The position numbers were made by a program, and so were the translations under genes. 64,000 nt of DNA from NCBI GenBank assembly GCA_963767685.1, contig CAVYEZ010000019.1:372001-436000 (forward strand), read 5' to 3'. Shown here in pieces: positions 8,886 through 18,498 of this stretch (position 1 is its first letter; the number at the start of each line of letters is the position of its first letter). Under the pieces are notes generated by a model, which did not search any database, was not told where the DNA came from, and saw only the letters and a program-made list of their open reading frames with translations. This DNA is from Trebonia sp963767685 (GTDB lineage Bacteria; Actinomycetota; Actinomycetes; Streptosporangiales; Streptosporangiaceae).

Positions 8886-9941
8886 TCACCGGCCGCGGTC
8901 ACCGATCCGGCGCGGCGGCCCGGTCGAACCGCGCACGACGAGCTCGGTGGCGAGCTCAATGTGGAGCGTGTCGATCTCTCGCCCGTCGATGAGGCGCAGC
9001 AGCAGCTCGACTCCCATCCGGGCCATCTCCTCCAGGGGCTGGCGCACGGTGGTCATCCGGGGGACGACGGCCCGGCTGAGGTCGAGGTCGTCGAAGCCCA
9101 CGATTGACAGGTCAGCCGGGACCCCCAGGCCCCGCTCGGCCGCCGCCTCCATCGCGCCGACGGCGATCTTGTCGTTGAAGGTGACGATGGCGGTCGGCGG
9201 TTCCGGCAGCGCCAGCAGGGCACGCGCCGCCTCCAGGCCGTGCGCGAAGGTGGGCTCGCCGCCCACGCGAACGAGCTCATCGGGCGCGAGCCGGCCGTCG
9301 GCCGCCAGCGCGGCGCGGTAGCCCATCAGGCGGCCGTCGGTCGCGATCCAGTTGAGCGGGCCGGCGATGGCCGCGATGCGGGTGTGGCCGAGCTTGAGCA
9401 GGTGCTCGGTCGCCAGCTGGGCGCCGGAAAAGTGCGCGGCCGAGACCGCGGCGATGTCCGGCGCCAGCGCGGTGCGCGGGTCGACCACCACGAACGGGTA
9501 GCCGCTGCCGCGCAGGTCGGCCAGCACGGCACCGGGTTCGGGCGGGAGGATGAGGATGGCGCCCTCGGTGAGCTCAGGACGGAGCAGCTCGGTCAGGCTG
9601 GGCTCGTCGCCTTCCAGCGCCTCGGCGCTCAGCAGCAGGACCTTCCCCCGCTGGCGCAGGCTCCGCGCGATCGCCGACAGGATCGCGCCGAAGTAGTCGT
9701 CGAGCACGTACGGGCAGCGAACCGCGACGACATCGTGCAGCGGGCGCGCGGGCGGGCGTCGTCGGCGGGCGGTCAGGCCGTGCCGCTCGATCGCTTCCAG
9801 GACGACGGCGCGGGTGGCCGGCGACACGGCGGCGCTGTCGTTGAGCACCCGCGAAACGGTCGCGGTCGAGACCCCGGCCTCCGACGCCACCTCGCGGATG
9901 GTGGAGCGCGGCGGCGGCGCGAACTCGGTGGCGGCTTCCAT
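8886..9941 (-). CDS. LacI family transcriptional regulator
   Basis: About 351 residues from the ATG at 9939-9941. Helix-turn-helix STIREVASEAGVSTATVSRV followed by LNDSAAVSPATRAVV is canonical LacI, then a periplasmic-binding-protein-like sugar domain with typical ends IVGFDDLDLSRAVVPRMTTV and ELLLRLIDG. The frame is open further upstream to 10121, but that part is not conserved; a ribosome-like GAGGAGG lies about 24 nt upstream, so the exact start is uncertain. It is divergent from a secreted GH30 enzyme, and two matching palindromes lie in the gap, so it most likely represses that gene in answer to a sugar released from the substrate. Confidence 0.9.
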   Translation of the reverse strand: MEAATEFAPPPRSTIREVASEAGVSTATVSRVLNDSAAVSPATRAVVLEAIERHGLTARRRRPPARPLHDVVAVRCPYVLDDYFGAILSAIARSLRQRGKVLLLSAEALEGDEPSLTELLRPELTEGAILILPPEPGAVLADLRGSGYPFVVVDPRTALAPDIAAVSAAHFSGAQLATEHLLKLGHTRIAAIAGPLNWIATDGRLMGYRAALAADGRLAPDELVRVGGEPTFAHGLEAARALLALPEPPTAIVTFNDKIAVGAMEAAAERGLGVPADLSIVGFDDLDLSRAVVPRMTTVRQPLEEMARMGVELLLRLIDGREIDTLHIELATELVVRGSTGPPRRIGDRGR

Positions 9942-10043
9942 CAGCGGCGATCCGAAACGTGCACGGCGAGCCTCCTCGCTCTTGATGTTACAGGCACTGT
10001 GGGGGCGAATGCCGCTGCTAGGCACCGCCATCACGGATTCGAA

Positions 10044-10056
10044 ATGTAAGTTACAT
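10044..10056. promoter_or_regulatory. LacI-type operator candidate 1
   Basis: ATGTAAGTTACAT is a perfect palindrome around a central G, placed about 100 bp upstream of the LacI start and 165 bp upstream of the GH30 start. A near-copy occurs at 10168-10180. Confidence 0.5.
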
Positions 10057-10167
10057 CCATCCTCGAAGTCGCCGGGGGTCGTTATACAACCGAAGAAACG
10101 CCTACTTCTGCGCACTGCCACTTGACAGCAAGGAGATGCGATTTACGCTCAGTTTGCAACGTGATTT

Positions 10168-10180
10168 ATGTAATTTGCAT
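10168..10180. promoter_or_regulatory. LacI-type operator candidate 2
   Basis: ATGTAATTTGCAT agrees with the palindrome at 10044-10056 at 11 of 13 positions. It lies 40 bp before the GH30 start codon, where a bound repressor would block transcription. Confidence 0.5.
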
Positions 10181-10219
10181 GGACATTGGGGGGACGTTTC
10201 AAACTCCAAAGGAGGTCCG

Positions 10220-12250
10220 ATGCAGGGCGGAACAACAAAGGGACTCACGCCGACGGCCCGCTGGGGCAGGACCAGCGTCGGCGCCGCGGTGCTGGCCGGC
10301 GCCGTCATCACCCCGGCGGCGCTGGCCGCCAGCCCGGCCAGCGCGCAGACCGCGGTGCAGGTCTGGGAGACGACCACCAACAGCTCCGGCACCCTCGCCG
10401 AGCAGCTTGCCCAGCAGCCGAACGTCACGTTCGGCCCCGAGACCTCGACGAACCCGCAGATCACGGTGAACCCGAGCACGACGTACCAGACAATCCAGGG
10501 CTTCGGCGCGGCGATGACGGACTCGACCGCCTATCTGGTCTCTCACTCACCCGAGCGGACGCAGATCATGGACGACCTGTTCGGCTCGTCCGGGGCCGGG
10601 TTCAGCTTCGTCCGCTTCCCGATGGGCGCCTCGGACGAGGCCGTCACGAACTACTCCTACGACGACCGGCCGGCCGGCCAGACCGACCCCACCCTGGCGC
10701 ATTTCTCGGTCTCGCACGACACCTCGTACATCATTCCCGTGCTGCAGCAGGCGCTGTCGCTCAACCCGAACGTCAAGCTCGACGCGACGCCGTGGAGCGC
10801 CCCCGCCTGGATGAAGAACGGCGACACGTTCACCGGCGACTGCTCGGGCACCGAGAATTACCTCAACCCGGCCTACTACTCCGCCTACGCGAACTACTAC
10901 GCGAAGTTCGTGTCCGCCTACGCGTCATACGGCATCCCGATCGACATGGTGTCCATGCAGAACGAGCCGCAGAACTGCAGCGCGGGCTATGCCACCATGA
11001 ACCTCGACGCGACCGGGCCGAATCCCAACGAGGCCGCCTTCGCCTCCTACCTGCGCTCGGCCCTGAACGCGGCCGGCCAGGGGGGCACCCAGATCCTCGG
11101 CTACGACCACAACTGGTATTCCGCGAACGGGACCGCGACCACCTACCCGCAGCAGCTCATGGCCGCCAACGGCGCCGACGTGAACGCGATCGGCTACCAC
11201 TGCTACAGCATCCCCAGCGGCGTCAACGACCCGTATGACGTCCAGACCACCTTCCACAACCAGTACCCGAACACGCCGATCTACTTCACCGAGTGCACCG
11301 GCGGCGCCTGGGCCACCAGCCAGGCCGGCAACCTCGACTGGGAGGCGCTCAACAACATCATCGGCCCGATGAACAACTGGGCGGTGGCCTCCGACTACTG
11401 GGGCATGGCGCTCAACCCGAGCTCCGGCCCGAACGTCGCCAGCTCCAACGGCGGCTGCACCAACTGCCGCGGCATGGTCACGGTCGACAACTCCAACGGC
11501 ACCTTCACCCTGAACGAGGACTACTACATCTGGGCCCAGTTCTCGAAGTTCGTTCAGCCCGGGGCGGTCCGCATCGCCTCGCCCAACCTGGAGAGCTCGG
11601 ACCTGCCCAACATCGCGTTCAAGAACCCCAACGGCAGCATCGCGCTGGTCGTGCTCAACGACAACGCCTCGTCGGCCCAGACGTTCCGGGTGGACTCGAA
11701 CGGACAGGGCTTCAACTACACGCTGCCGGCCAGCTCGATCGCGACGTTCACCTGGTCACCGTCCGGGTCCGCGCCCGCCTCGGCCAGCGCCGCCCCGCTC
11801 GGCGCCTACTGCGGCGCCCCGGTCAGCGGGACCGCGCTAAGCCGGAGCAACTGGTCGGTCAGCACCAACACGGCCGCCAGCGGGGGTGACGCCGCCTCCA
11901 ACGCGATCGACGGCAACCTGTCCACCCGGTTCAGCTCGGACACCCCCCAGACGGACGGGATGTACTGGCAGGCCAGCCTGGGCTCACCCCGGACCTTCGA
12001 CGAACTGCAGCTGCAGGTGCCCAACTCGGCTGGCGACTACGCCCGCAGCTACGACCTCGAGGTCTCGAGTAACGGCAGCAACTGGACAACCGTGGCCAGC
12101 TGCACCGGCACCGGCGATCCCGAGACGGTGCGCTTCCCCGCCCAAACCGCCCAGTACATCCGGGTGGTGAACACGATGCTGACCGACGGTCTGACGACCA
12201 GCACCGGAAGCTGGTGGTCGATCGACGAGCTCAACCTCTACAACGCCTGA
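10220..12250 (+). CDS. Secreted GH30 family glycosidase with discoidin-like C-terminal domain
   Basis: 676 residues from the ATG at 10220, chosen because AAAGGAGGTCCG lies directly before it and because it opens a normal signal peptide (hydrophobic core AAVLAGAVITPAALA, cleavage after ASA). The mature enzyme starts QTAVQVWETT and follows the GH30 pattern: IQGFGAAMTDSTA, FVRFPMGASD, SAPAWMKNG, MVSMQNEPQ with acid/base Glu249, and IYFTECTGGAW with nucleophile Glu358. A beta-sandwich follows, then an F5/8 type C (CBM32-like) module over the last ~120 residues (SNAIDGNLSTRFSS ... WWSIDELNLYNA). GH30 members are glucosylceramidases, beta-1,6-glucanases or xylanases; specificity is not decided here. 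Fungal or plant glucan turnover is plausible. Confidence 0.92.
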   Translation: MQGGTTKGLTPTARWGRTSVGAAVLAGAVITPAALAASPASAQTAVQVWETTTNSSGTLAEQLAQQPNVTFGPETSTNPQITVNPSTTYQTIQGFGAAMTDSTAYLVSHSPERTQIMDDLFGSSGAGFSFVRFPMGASDEAVTNYSYDDRPAGQTDPTLAHFSVSHDTSYIIPVLQQALSLNPNVKLDATPWSAPAWMKNGDTFTGDCSGTENYLNPAYYSAYANYYAKFVSAYASYGIPIDMVSMQNEPQNCSAGYATMNLDATGPNPNEAAFASYLRSALNAAGQGGTQILGYDHNWYSANGTATTYPQQLMAANGADVNAIGYHCYSIPSGVNDPYDVQTTFHNQYPNTPIYFTECTGGAWATSQAGNLDWEALNNIIGPMNNWAVASDYWGMALNPSSGPNVASSNGGCTNCRGMVTVDNSNGTFTLNEDYYIWAQFSKFVQPGAVRIASPNLESSDLPNIAFKNPNGSIALVVLNDNASSAQTFRVDSNGQGFNYTLPASSIATFTWSPSGSAPASASAAPLGAYCGAPVSGTALSRSNWSVSTNTAASGGDAASNAIDGNLSTRFSSDTPQTDGMYWQASLGSPRTFDELQLQVPNSAGDYARSYDLEVSSNGSNWTTVASCTGTGDPETVRFPAQTAQYIRVVNTMLTDGLTTSTGSWWSIDELNLYNA

Positions 12251-12274
12251 TCCCCTGTAGACCACTCGCGACGA

Positions 12275-12311
12275 CCGGCCCCCGGCCCGCATTATGCGGG
12301 CCGGGGGCCGG
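12275..12311 (+). terminator. Strong hairpin terminator after GH30 gene
   Basis: A perfect 16-bp GC-rich stem (12275-12290 with 12296-12311) encloses the loop ATTAT, 25 nt after the GH30 stop. No T-run follows, as is common in high-GC actinobacteria. Confidence 0.75.
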
Positions 12312-12524
12312 TCGGAGCCGCCGCGCCGGCCGGGCGCGGACTGGGCTCAGCCGGGCGCATCGGTGAGGATCACCGACCCGTTCTTCAGGCTCCTTTGGCC
12401 GGTGAGCCTGAGGTCGAGCCCGGAGGTATCCCCGTCCTGGAACAGTTGTTCGCTTTCTCGTGTGGTTGATCTCGTGCTCACGGGCCCGGCTTGGGGCAGG
12501 CCAAGCCGGTGAGGCGGTGTTGGG

Positions 12525-13972
12525 TCAGACGTCGGCAGGTGCTGGCTTCGGCTTCTGGGATGTGCGGGCAACCGCCGTGGCTAGCTCATTGCGGCGGATC
12601 AGGAGGTAGGTCACCGGGACGGCGGCCAGGCCGATTACGCCGCAGGCCCAGAACGCCCATTGGAAGCCGCTGGTGAGTGCCGCGGCCGGTGCGCTGCCCG
12701 GCGGAGCAGGGTGCTGGCGCGGGTGGCGGCGATCGTGGACGCTACGGCGATGCCGATCGCCCCGCCGAGCTGCTGGGCGGTGTTGAGGAGCCCGGAGGCA
12801 AGGCCGGCCTCGTGCTCGGACACCCCGGCCAGGGCGGCGATCGAGACCGGGATGAAGGCGAATGCGGTGCCGACTCCGACGATGAAGAACGGCCCGGCCA
12901 GGCTGGTGAAGAACTGCCCGTGCACGGATACCTGAGTTGACCACAAGATGCCGCCGCCGATCATCGCCATGCCGCCCGCCATCACGAGCTTGGCCAACCC
13001 GCGGGTAACCAGCGCCTGGGACAGGCCGGCGAAGGCGACCGAGGTCAGCGCCATCTCCAGCCAGGCGAACCCGGCCTTCAGCGCGGAGTAACCGAGCACC
13101 TGCTGCAGGTAGAGGGTGCCGATGAAGATGTACGCGAAGAAGCTGCCGCCGAGTAGCACGCCGACCGCGTTCGCGCCCGCCAGCGTCTTGTTCTGGAAGA
13201 TCCGCAGCGGCATCAGCGGTGCCGCAACGCGCGTCTCGATGACCAGGAACGCTGCGAGCAGGGCGACCGAAGCCGCGAGCAGCGACACCGTCCTTGCGGT
13301 GCCCCAGCCGACCTGCGGGGCCGTCGAGATCGCGTAGACGAGCAGCGACAGGCCGCCGGTCACCGTGACCGCGCCGAACGGGTCGTAGCGCCTGTGGTCC
13401 GTGACGAGCCGGCTCTCCGGCACGACCCGCGGGGCGAGCGGCAGCGCCGCGGCCCCGATCGGGACATTGATGAAGAAGATGTACTCCCAGCCCACGTAGC
13501 GGGTGAGCAGGCCGCCTGCCATCACGCCGACGGCAGCGCCGCTCGCCCCGATGGCGCCCCACACACCCAGTGCCTTGTTGCGCTCGGCGCCTTCGGGGAA
13601 CATGTTCATCACGATCGACAGCGCCGCCGGGAGCACGATCGCCGCGCCGATCCCTTGCAGGAAGCGCATTGAGATCAGGAACCCCTCCGCGGTCGCCAGC
13701 CCGCAGCCCAGTGAGGCCGCGGTGAACAAGAACAGGCCGGCCATCAGGATGCGGCGGCGCCCGAGCAGGTCGGCGGCGCGGCCGCCGAGGAGCAGGAATC
13801 CGCCGAAGGTGAGTGCGTAGCCGGTGACGACCCATTGCAGGGCCGATTCCGGCATGTGCAGCTTACGGCCGATGGTCGGCAGCGCGACGTTGACGATCGC
13901 GAGGTCGGCGACCGTCATGAAGTACGAAACAGCCAGCACCGCGAACGCGCGCCAGCGACGGACCTGAGTCAT
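12525..13972 (-). pseudogene. DHA2-type MFS multidrug exporter, one frameshift
   Basis: From MTQVRRWRAFAVLAVSYFM (ATG 13970-13972) the frame encodes a typical 14-TM EmrB/QacA transporter: FADLAIVNVALP-type motif D1, GGRAADLLGRRR (motif A), GIGAAIVLPAALSIV, and PAPLM-like linker. Near 12709, after STIAATRASTLLRR, the frame slips and would end at 12635; the neighbouring frame continues with SAPAAALTSGFQWAFW and the last helix CGVIGLAAVPVTYLLIRR to the stop at 12525. A single missing base in a GC tract explains it. Drug efflux is the family role. It is divergent from the ECF sigma gene. Confidence 0.8.
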
Positions 13973-14210
13973 GCCCTGACCCCCTGGTGGTGGTATCCGG
14001 TCTTGCCGGAGAGGCGGTGCCTTGACATGCGGGCTCCCTGATGCGTGTGAGGCGGGGGCCGGTCCCCCTTCACCTCCACTGATCCGGGGCGCACGGAGAA
14101 CTGACCGGGGAACCGCGGAGCAGAAAACTCGCTGCGGGCCGGTTAGTTTCGCGGCCGGGCCGGATCTGTACCCGTGATGGCGCAGCACGCGACGCCGGGA
14201 GGGAGCAGCC

Positions 14211-15206
14211 ATGGCAGTCAGCGAGGAGTTCGCGCGTCTCACCGATCCGTTCCGGCCGGAGTTGCTGGCGCACTGCTACCGCATGCTGGGCTCGGTCCAC
14301 GATGCGGAAGACCAGGTGCAGGAGACCCTGATCCGGGCCTGGCGGTCCTACGGCGACTTCGAGGGCCGGGCGTCGCTGCGGACCTGGCTGCACCGGATCG
14401 CGACCAACGCCTGCCTGCGCGCGCTGGAGAACAGCGGCCGCCGGCCGTTGCCGTCCGGCCTTGGCACCCCGAGCGAGTACCCGGAAGCTCCGCTGGCCGC
14501 GGCGCGGCCGGAGGTACCGTGGCTGCAGCCCGTTCCCGACGCGCTGGTCAGCACCGGGTCCGGCGATCCAGCCGAGATCGTCGCGTCGCGGCAGAGCATG
14601 CGGCTGGCCCTGATCGCCGCCTTGCAGTACCTGCCGCCCCGGCAGCGCGCGGTGCTGATCCTGCGCGACGTGCTGGGCTGGCGGGCGGCGGAGGCCGCTG
14701 ACCTGCTCGGCACCACAACGGCCGCGGTGAACGGCATGCTGCAGCGCGCCCGGGCCCGGCTTGAGCAGGCGGCACCCGCCGAGGACCAGATTCACGAGCC
14801 CGCCGACCCGGCCGACCGGGCCCTGCTCGACCGGTACGCCACCGCGTTCCAGAACGCCGACATCCCGGCGGTCATGCAACTGCTGCGCGAGGACGCCGTG
14901 TTCGAGATGCCCCCGCAGGTGACCTGGTTCACCGGCCGGGAGCTGATCGGGCGCTTCCTGCGGGCCCGGGTCCTCACCGGACCCGGCGGCTTCCAGATGA
15001 TCCCGGTGGCCGCCAACGGCCAGCCCGCGCTGGCCGCCTACGTCCGCGGCCACGACGGCGAGTACCGCGCATACGCGATATGCGTGCTCACCATCGCCGC
15101 ATCGCGCGTCGCCCGGGTCACCTCGTTCATCGACCCGGGCCTGTTCGCGACCTTCGGCCTGCCGCAGGCCGCCCCCGCTGCCACGGCCCTGGTACCGGGC
15201 CGGTGA
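14211..15206 (+). CDS. ECF sigma factor with SnoaL-like C-terminal domain
   Basis: 331 residues. Region 2 is seen in FRPELLAHCYRMLGSVHDAE and DQVQETLIRAWR, region 4 in LQYLPPRQRAVLILRDVLGW and RAAEAADLLGTTTAAVNGML. After about residue 200 an NTF2/SnoaL-like domain follows (LLDRYATAFQNADIPAVMQL to the end), as in the SigG/SigJ-type ECF groups where it replaces a separate anti-sigma factor and tunes activity. A ribosome site GGGAGGGAGCAGCC precedes the ATG. Its stop overlaps the next gene as GTGA, so the two are coupled. Confidence 0.9.
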   Translation: MAVSEEFARLTDPFRPELLAHCYRMLGSVHDAEDQVQETLIRAWRSYGDFEGRASLRTWLHRIATNACLRALENSGRRPLPSGLGTPSEYPEAPLAAARPEVPWLQPVPDALVSTGSGDPAEIVASRQSMRLALIAALQYLPPRQRAVLILRDVLGWRAAEAADLLGTTTAAVNGMLQRARARLEQAAPAEDQIHEPADPADRALLDRYATAFQNADIPAVMQLLREDAVFEMPPQVTWFTGRELIGRFLRARVLTGPGGFQMIPVAANGQPALAAYVRGHDGEYRAYAICVLTIAASRVARVTSFIDPGLFATFGLPQAAPAATALVPGR

Positions 15207-15796
15207 GCCGGCCCGTCGCGGCAGCGTGGCCGGCCGAAGGCGCCCGGCTGCTGGAACTGTCGATCAGCTACGCTCTCGGCGCGGCCTGGGCCGTCACGCC
15301 GGAACTGCTGCCGCGCCCCACACCATGCCGGGGCTGGGACCTGCGGATGCTGCTGCGGCACGCCTGTGAATCCCTGACCGCGCTCGGTCAGGGCATCGAA
15401 ACCGGACGCGTTGGCCTGGAACCCGCTGAGGACGGCGACCTGGCGGCTGACCCCGCCCGGGCCTTCCGCGATCACGCCGGCCAGCTGCTGGACGCCTGGA
15501 CCAGCCCCGGCCACCAGCGCCAGGTCATCGAGATCGCCGGCTGCCCGCTGGCGGCCGGCGACATGGCCGCCGCGGCCGCCCTCGAGGTCGCCGTCCACGG
15601 ATGGGACATATCCCGGGCGTGCGGGCCCGGCCAGCCGATCCCGCGCCCCCTGGCCACCAGCCTGCTGGCGATAGCCCCGGTGCTCGTCCCCCGCGCCGGC
15701 CGGCACCCCCTATTCGCGGCACCGGTCACCATGCCGGCAACGGCTGGCCCCAGCGACCAGCTCGCCGCCTTCCTCGGGCGCGCTCCCCGGGAATAG
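15203..15796 (+). CDS. Maleylpyruvate isomerase/DinB-like (TIGR03086-type) protein
   Basis: 197 residues from the GTG at 15203, which overlaps the sigma-factor stop. The pattern LLELSISYALGAAWAVTPEL then PTPCRGWDLRMLLRHACESL is the start of the mycothiol-dependent maleylpyruvate isomerase N-terminal fold, a DinB-like four-helix bundle. The second half holds LEVAVHGWDISRACG, the HxWD stretch with a metal-binding His. Family members are often mycothiol-dependent enzymes or unknown. Coupling to an ECF sigma suggests it belongs to the same stress regulon. Confidence 0.8.
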   Translation: MSRPVAAAWPAEGARLLELSISYALGAAWAVTPELLPRPTPCRGWDLRMLLRHACESLTALGQGIETGRVGLEPAEDGDLAADPARAFRDHAGQLLDAWTSPGHQRQVIEIAGCPLAAGDMAAAAALEVAVHGWDISRACGPGQPIPRPLATSLLAIAPVLVPRAGRHPLFAAPVTMPATAGPSDQLAAFLGRAPRE

Positions 15797-15889
15797 CGCA
15801 ACCGCCGTTGGTCGGCCTGTAGTGCGAGAATGGGTTGGTGGCGGCGCATTCCCCGACGCGAGTGACTCTCGCCGGGCTGGTGGCGAGGG

Positions 15890-16135
15890 GAGATCTCCAC
15901 GATCTTGTGGGCGACGGGATTCCGGCCCGACCACTCGTGGCTCGACGTCCCCGTGCTTGACCGCACCGGGCACATCCGCCACGACGGTGGCGTAGTCTCC
16001 GGTGCCAGCGGGCTCTACGTCCTCGGCATGCCGGTGCTCCGCACCCGCGCCTCCACCTACCTCCACGGCGCCGCCGCCGACTCCGACGCCCTGGCGGGCC
16101 ACCTTCACTCCTTCCTCGGCAGCGCGTATAGGTAG
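15890..16135 (+). pseudogene. Flavin monooxygenase C-terminal fragment
   Basis: ISTILWATGFRPDHSWLDV and GGVVSGASGLYVLGMPVLRT are the closing motifs of NAD(P)/FAD-dependent FMO-like oxidoreductases (ATGF dinucleotide-binding end motif, then the last FAD strand). The N-terminal ~350 residues with the two GxGxxG folds are absent, so this is a remnant of about 80 codons. A 16-bp unit is tandemly duplicated right after its stop (16128-16159). Confidence 0.7.
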
Positions 16136-16169
16136 CCCCGGAGATAGGTAGCCCCGGAGAGCGGGCAAT

Positions 16170-17288
16170 TCAGGAGCTGGCGGGCAGCCTCATCTCGAAA
16201 CAGCAGCCGTCCGCGGTGTTCGCGACGCTCACGCTGCCCCGGTGGGCCTCCACGACGCCGCGGACGATCGCGAGGCCGAGCCCGGCGCCGCTGTCGGGTG
16301 CGGGGCTGCGCGCGTCGGTGCCGCGCCAGGCCAGGTCGAATACACGCGGCAGGTCTGCTTCCGGGATGCCGCCGCACTCGTCGGCGACCGCCAGCAGGAC
16401 GTCCCCGTCCTCCGGTCTCACCTCGACGTAGACGCAGCCCCCGGGCGGCGTGTGCCTGATGGCATTGGCCAGCAGGTTAGTGACCGCACGCGACAGCTCG
16501 CGAGGGTCCCCGCGGACTGCGAGCTGCCCAGTCGCCTTGCCGTCGAGCCGCACACCGTGCTCCCGCGCGAGTGCCTCCGTGCTGGCGAGCACGTCGCTGA
16601 CCAGGTCATCCAGCGTGATCTGGTCCGGCGACAGCTGCAGGGTGCCCGACTGGATGCGAGATAGCTCGAACAGGTCATCGACCATGGTCGCCAGCCGTTC
16701 GGCTTCGGCTCGCATCTGCTTGTGGTAGCGCGGCGGGTCGGCGGCCAGGCCGTCCTCAAGCGCCTCGGCCATCGCGCGCAGCCCAGCGAGCGGGGTGCGC
16801 AGGTCATGAGAAACCCAGGCCACCAGTTGACGCCGGGACTGCTCAAGCGCTCGCTCGCGGGCCCGCGAGCTCGCGAGCTTCGCGCTGGTGTCCGTCAGTT
16901 CCTGGGACAGGGCGGCGAACTCCGCCGCCAGCGGCAGCGCCGGGGGCCGGAACTGGCCTGCCTCGTCGCCCAGGGACCGCGCGGCCTGGCGCAGTGCCGC
17001 ACTGCTGTACTCGACCTGCCGCCCGAGCAGCCAGCTGAAGGCGAACGCGACGATGCCGGCGACAATGCACACCATCACCACGACGCCGAGATCGTGCTTG
17101 GACAGAAACATCGCCTCGGCGGTGCCGAGCGTGCCGGCCACGATCGCGAGCACGGGAACGGCACCGCTCGCCTGGAGGGACAGGCGGAGGGGGGCCCGGC
17201 GCAGCAGCCGGATCATGACCATGCCCGCCAGGCCAACCCCGCTCGTGCAGCCCGCCGCTATCAGGACAATCTGGATCTGGGCACTCAT
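16170..17288 (-). CDS. Sensor histidine kinase (HisKA type)
   Basis: 372 residues from the ATG at 17286-17288, which overlaps the regulator stop. Three hydrophobic segments occupy residues 1-100 (IQIVLIAAGCTSGVGLAGM, VPVLAIVAGTLGTAEAMF, VVVMVCIVAGIVAFAFSWLL). A HAMP-like/coiled linker leads to the H-box QLVAWVSHDLRTPLAGLRAM with His161; then NLLANAIRHTPPGG (N), DECGGIPEADLPRVFD (G1) and GAGLGLAIVRGVVEAHRG (G2). No large sensor domain is visible, so the signal is probably membrane-borne. Partner of the OmpR-type regulator directly upstream. Confidence 0.93.
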   Translation of the reverse strand: MSAQIQIVLIAAGCTSGVGLAGMVMIRLLRRAPLRLSLQASGAVPVLAIVAGTLGTAEAMFLSKHDLGVVVMVCIVAGIVAFAFSWLLGRQVEYSSAALRQAARSLGDEAGQFRPPALPLAAEFAALSQELTDTSAKLASSRARERALEQSRRQLVAWVSHDLRTPLAGLRAMAEALEDGLAADPPRYHKQMRAEAERLATMVDDLFELSRIQSGTLQLSPDQITLDDLVSDVLASTEALAREHGVRLDGKATGQLAVRGDPRELSRAVTNLLANAIRHTPPGGCVYVEVRPEDGDVLLAVADECGGIPEADLPRVFDLAWRGTDARSPAPDSGAGLGLAIVRGVVEAHRGSVSVANTADGCCFEMRLPASS

Positions 17289-17989
17289 GAGGGGCTGGCC
17301 TCCCAGCGGTAGCCAACGCCCCAGACCGTCTGGAGCTGGGTCGGCGAGGCGGGTTCCTGCTCGACCTTGTCGCGCAGTCGGCGTACGTACACGGTGATCG
17401 TGGACGGGTCGCCAAACGACCAGCCCCATACCTGCTCGAGTAGCTCAGCGCGGGTGAACGCCCGACCGGGATGGGTGACGAGGAAGGTGAGCAGGTCAAA
17501 TTCACGCACCGTAAGGTCCAGTTCCCTCCCGTCACTGCTGGCGCGCCGGGCCGCCACGTCGACCTCCAGCCGTCCCGATCGCACGGACGGCGGAGTCGCG
17601 GCGGTGCCGACCGCGCGGGCCCGCCGCAGCACAGCCTGTACGCGCAGGGTAAGTTCCCTCGGGCTGAACGGCTTGGTCACGTAATCGTCGGCGCCGCTCT
17701 CCAACCCAGCCACGCGGTCGCTCTCCTCGCCGAGGGCGGTCAGCATGATCACCGGCAGCGGCACGTGGGCGTCCTGCCCCTCACGCAAGCGCCGGCACAC
17801 CTCCAGGCCACTGATTCCCGGCAGCATCAGGTCAAGCACCACCAGATCGGGCCGCCACGCCGTGGCCATCTCCAGGGCGGTTTGCCCGTCCAGCGCGTGC
17901 CGGGGCTCTAGCCCGGCGTGGCGCAGGTAGTCGACGACGACCTCGGCCACGGTCAGGTCATCTTCGACAACGAGAATGCGTGCGTCCAC
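17285..17989 (-). CDS. OmpR/PhoB-type response regulator
   Basis: 234 residues. Receiver domain with ILVVEDDLTV, phospho-acceptor Asp53 in LVVLDLMLPGISG, Thr in MLTALGEESD and Lys in DDYVTKPFSP; winged-helix output domain with LTVREFDLLTFLVTHPGRAF and VWGWSFGDPSTITVYVRRL and the closing TVWGVGYRW. First gene of a two-gene operon with the kinase. The upstream 60 bp contain two AAGAACG-type repeats (about 18002 and 18021), possible autoregulatory sites. Confidence 0.94.
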   Translation of the reverse strand: MDARILVVEDDLTVAEVVVDYLRHAGLEPRHALDGQTALEMATAWRPDLVVLDLMLPGISGLEVCRRLREGQDAHVPLPVIMLTALGEESDRVAGLESGADDYVTKPFSPRELTLRVQAVLRRARAVGTAATPPSVRSGRLEVDVAARRASSDGRELDLTVREFDLLTFLVTHPGRAFTRAELLEQVWGWSFGDPSTITVYVRRLRDKVEQEPASPTQLQTVWGVGYRWEASPS

Positions 17990-18214
17990 GATCCGAGTCT
18001 AAGAACGTCTAACCGTCATCAAGAACGCGCAAGCGCTCATTCGGGCATTATCGCGAAACATTTCTGTGGATTGTCATAAATGCTGCGCCCGTCATATCTA
18101 GGAACCGCGCACAACCACGCAGCTTGAGCTCTCCATCGGCAAGGCGGCAACGCCAATGCCCGACCCGGGTCCCGAACAAAAGCCCAAGCACAGCCGATTA
18201 CGTTGCTAGCGACT

Positions 18215-18496
18215 TCACCCAGACGGCAACGGCCAGGGGGCTCCGCTGGTGCCGATCGCGGCGCGCAGCTCGGTCCGGGAAGTGATCGCCGCGCGCAACG
18301 GCTCCCGCGCCGCCGAATTCTGGCGCTGCCGGTGCAGCCACTCGCCGTACGCCGACTGCACCCGGGCGCGCAGGAAGGGCGCCGTGCTCATGTCAGACCC
18401 CAGCGCGGCGTCGAAGAGCGCCTGGGCCCGCTCATCACTGGCCACCAGCGCGCGGGCATAGCGCAAGCTGGCATGCAGCGACGCGAAGGCCCCCAG
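18215..18496 (-). pseudogene. LAL-type LuxR regulator fragment
   Basis: LHASLRYARALVASDERAQA, LFDAALGSDMSTAPFLRAR and VQSAYGEWLHRQRQNSAARE are the TPR-like repeat sequences that precede the LuxR helix-turn-helix in large ATP-binding regulators. Neither the ATPase domain nor the HTH is present, and the frame degenerates after AREPLRAA. The upstream edge coincides with the start of an SDR fragment on the other strand at about 18498, so this is a recombination joint between two unrelated gene ends. Confidence 0.7.
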
Positions 18497-18498
18497 CG

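Noticed and set aside
12347..12571. Possible small minus-strand gene ending LTGQRSLKNGSVILTD
   Set aside because: No ribosome site and most of the frame is not protein-like; it overlaps the end of the DHA2 gene.
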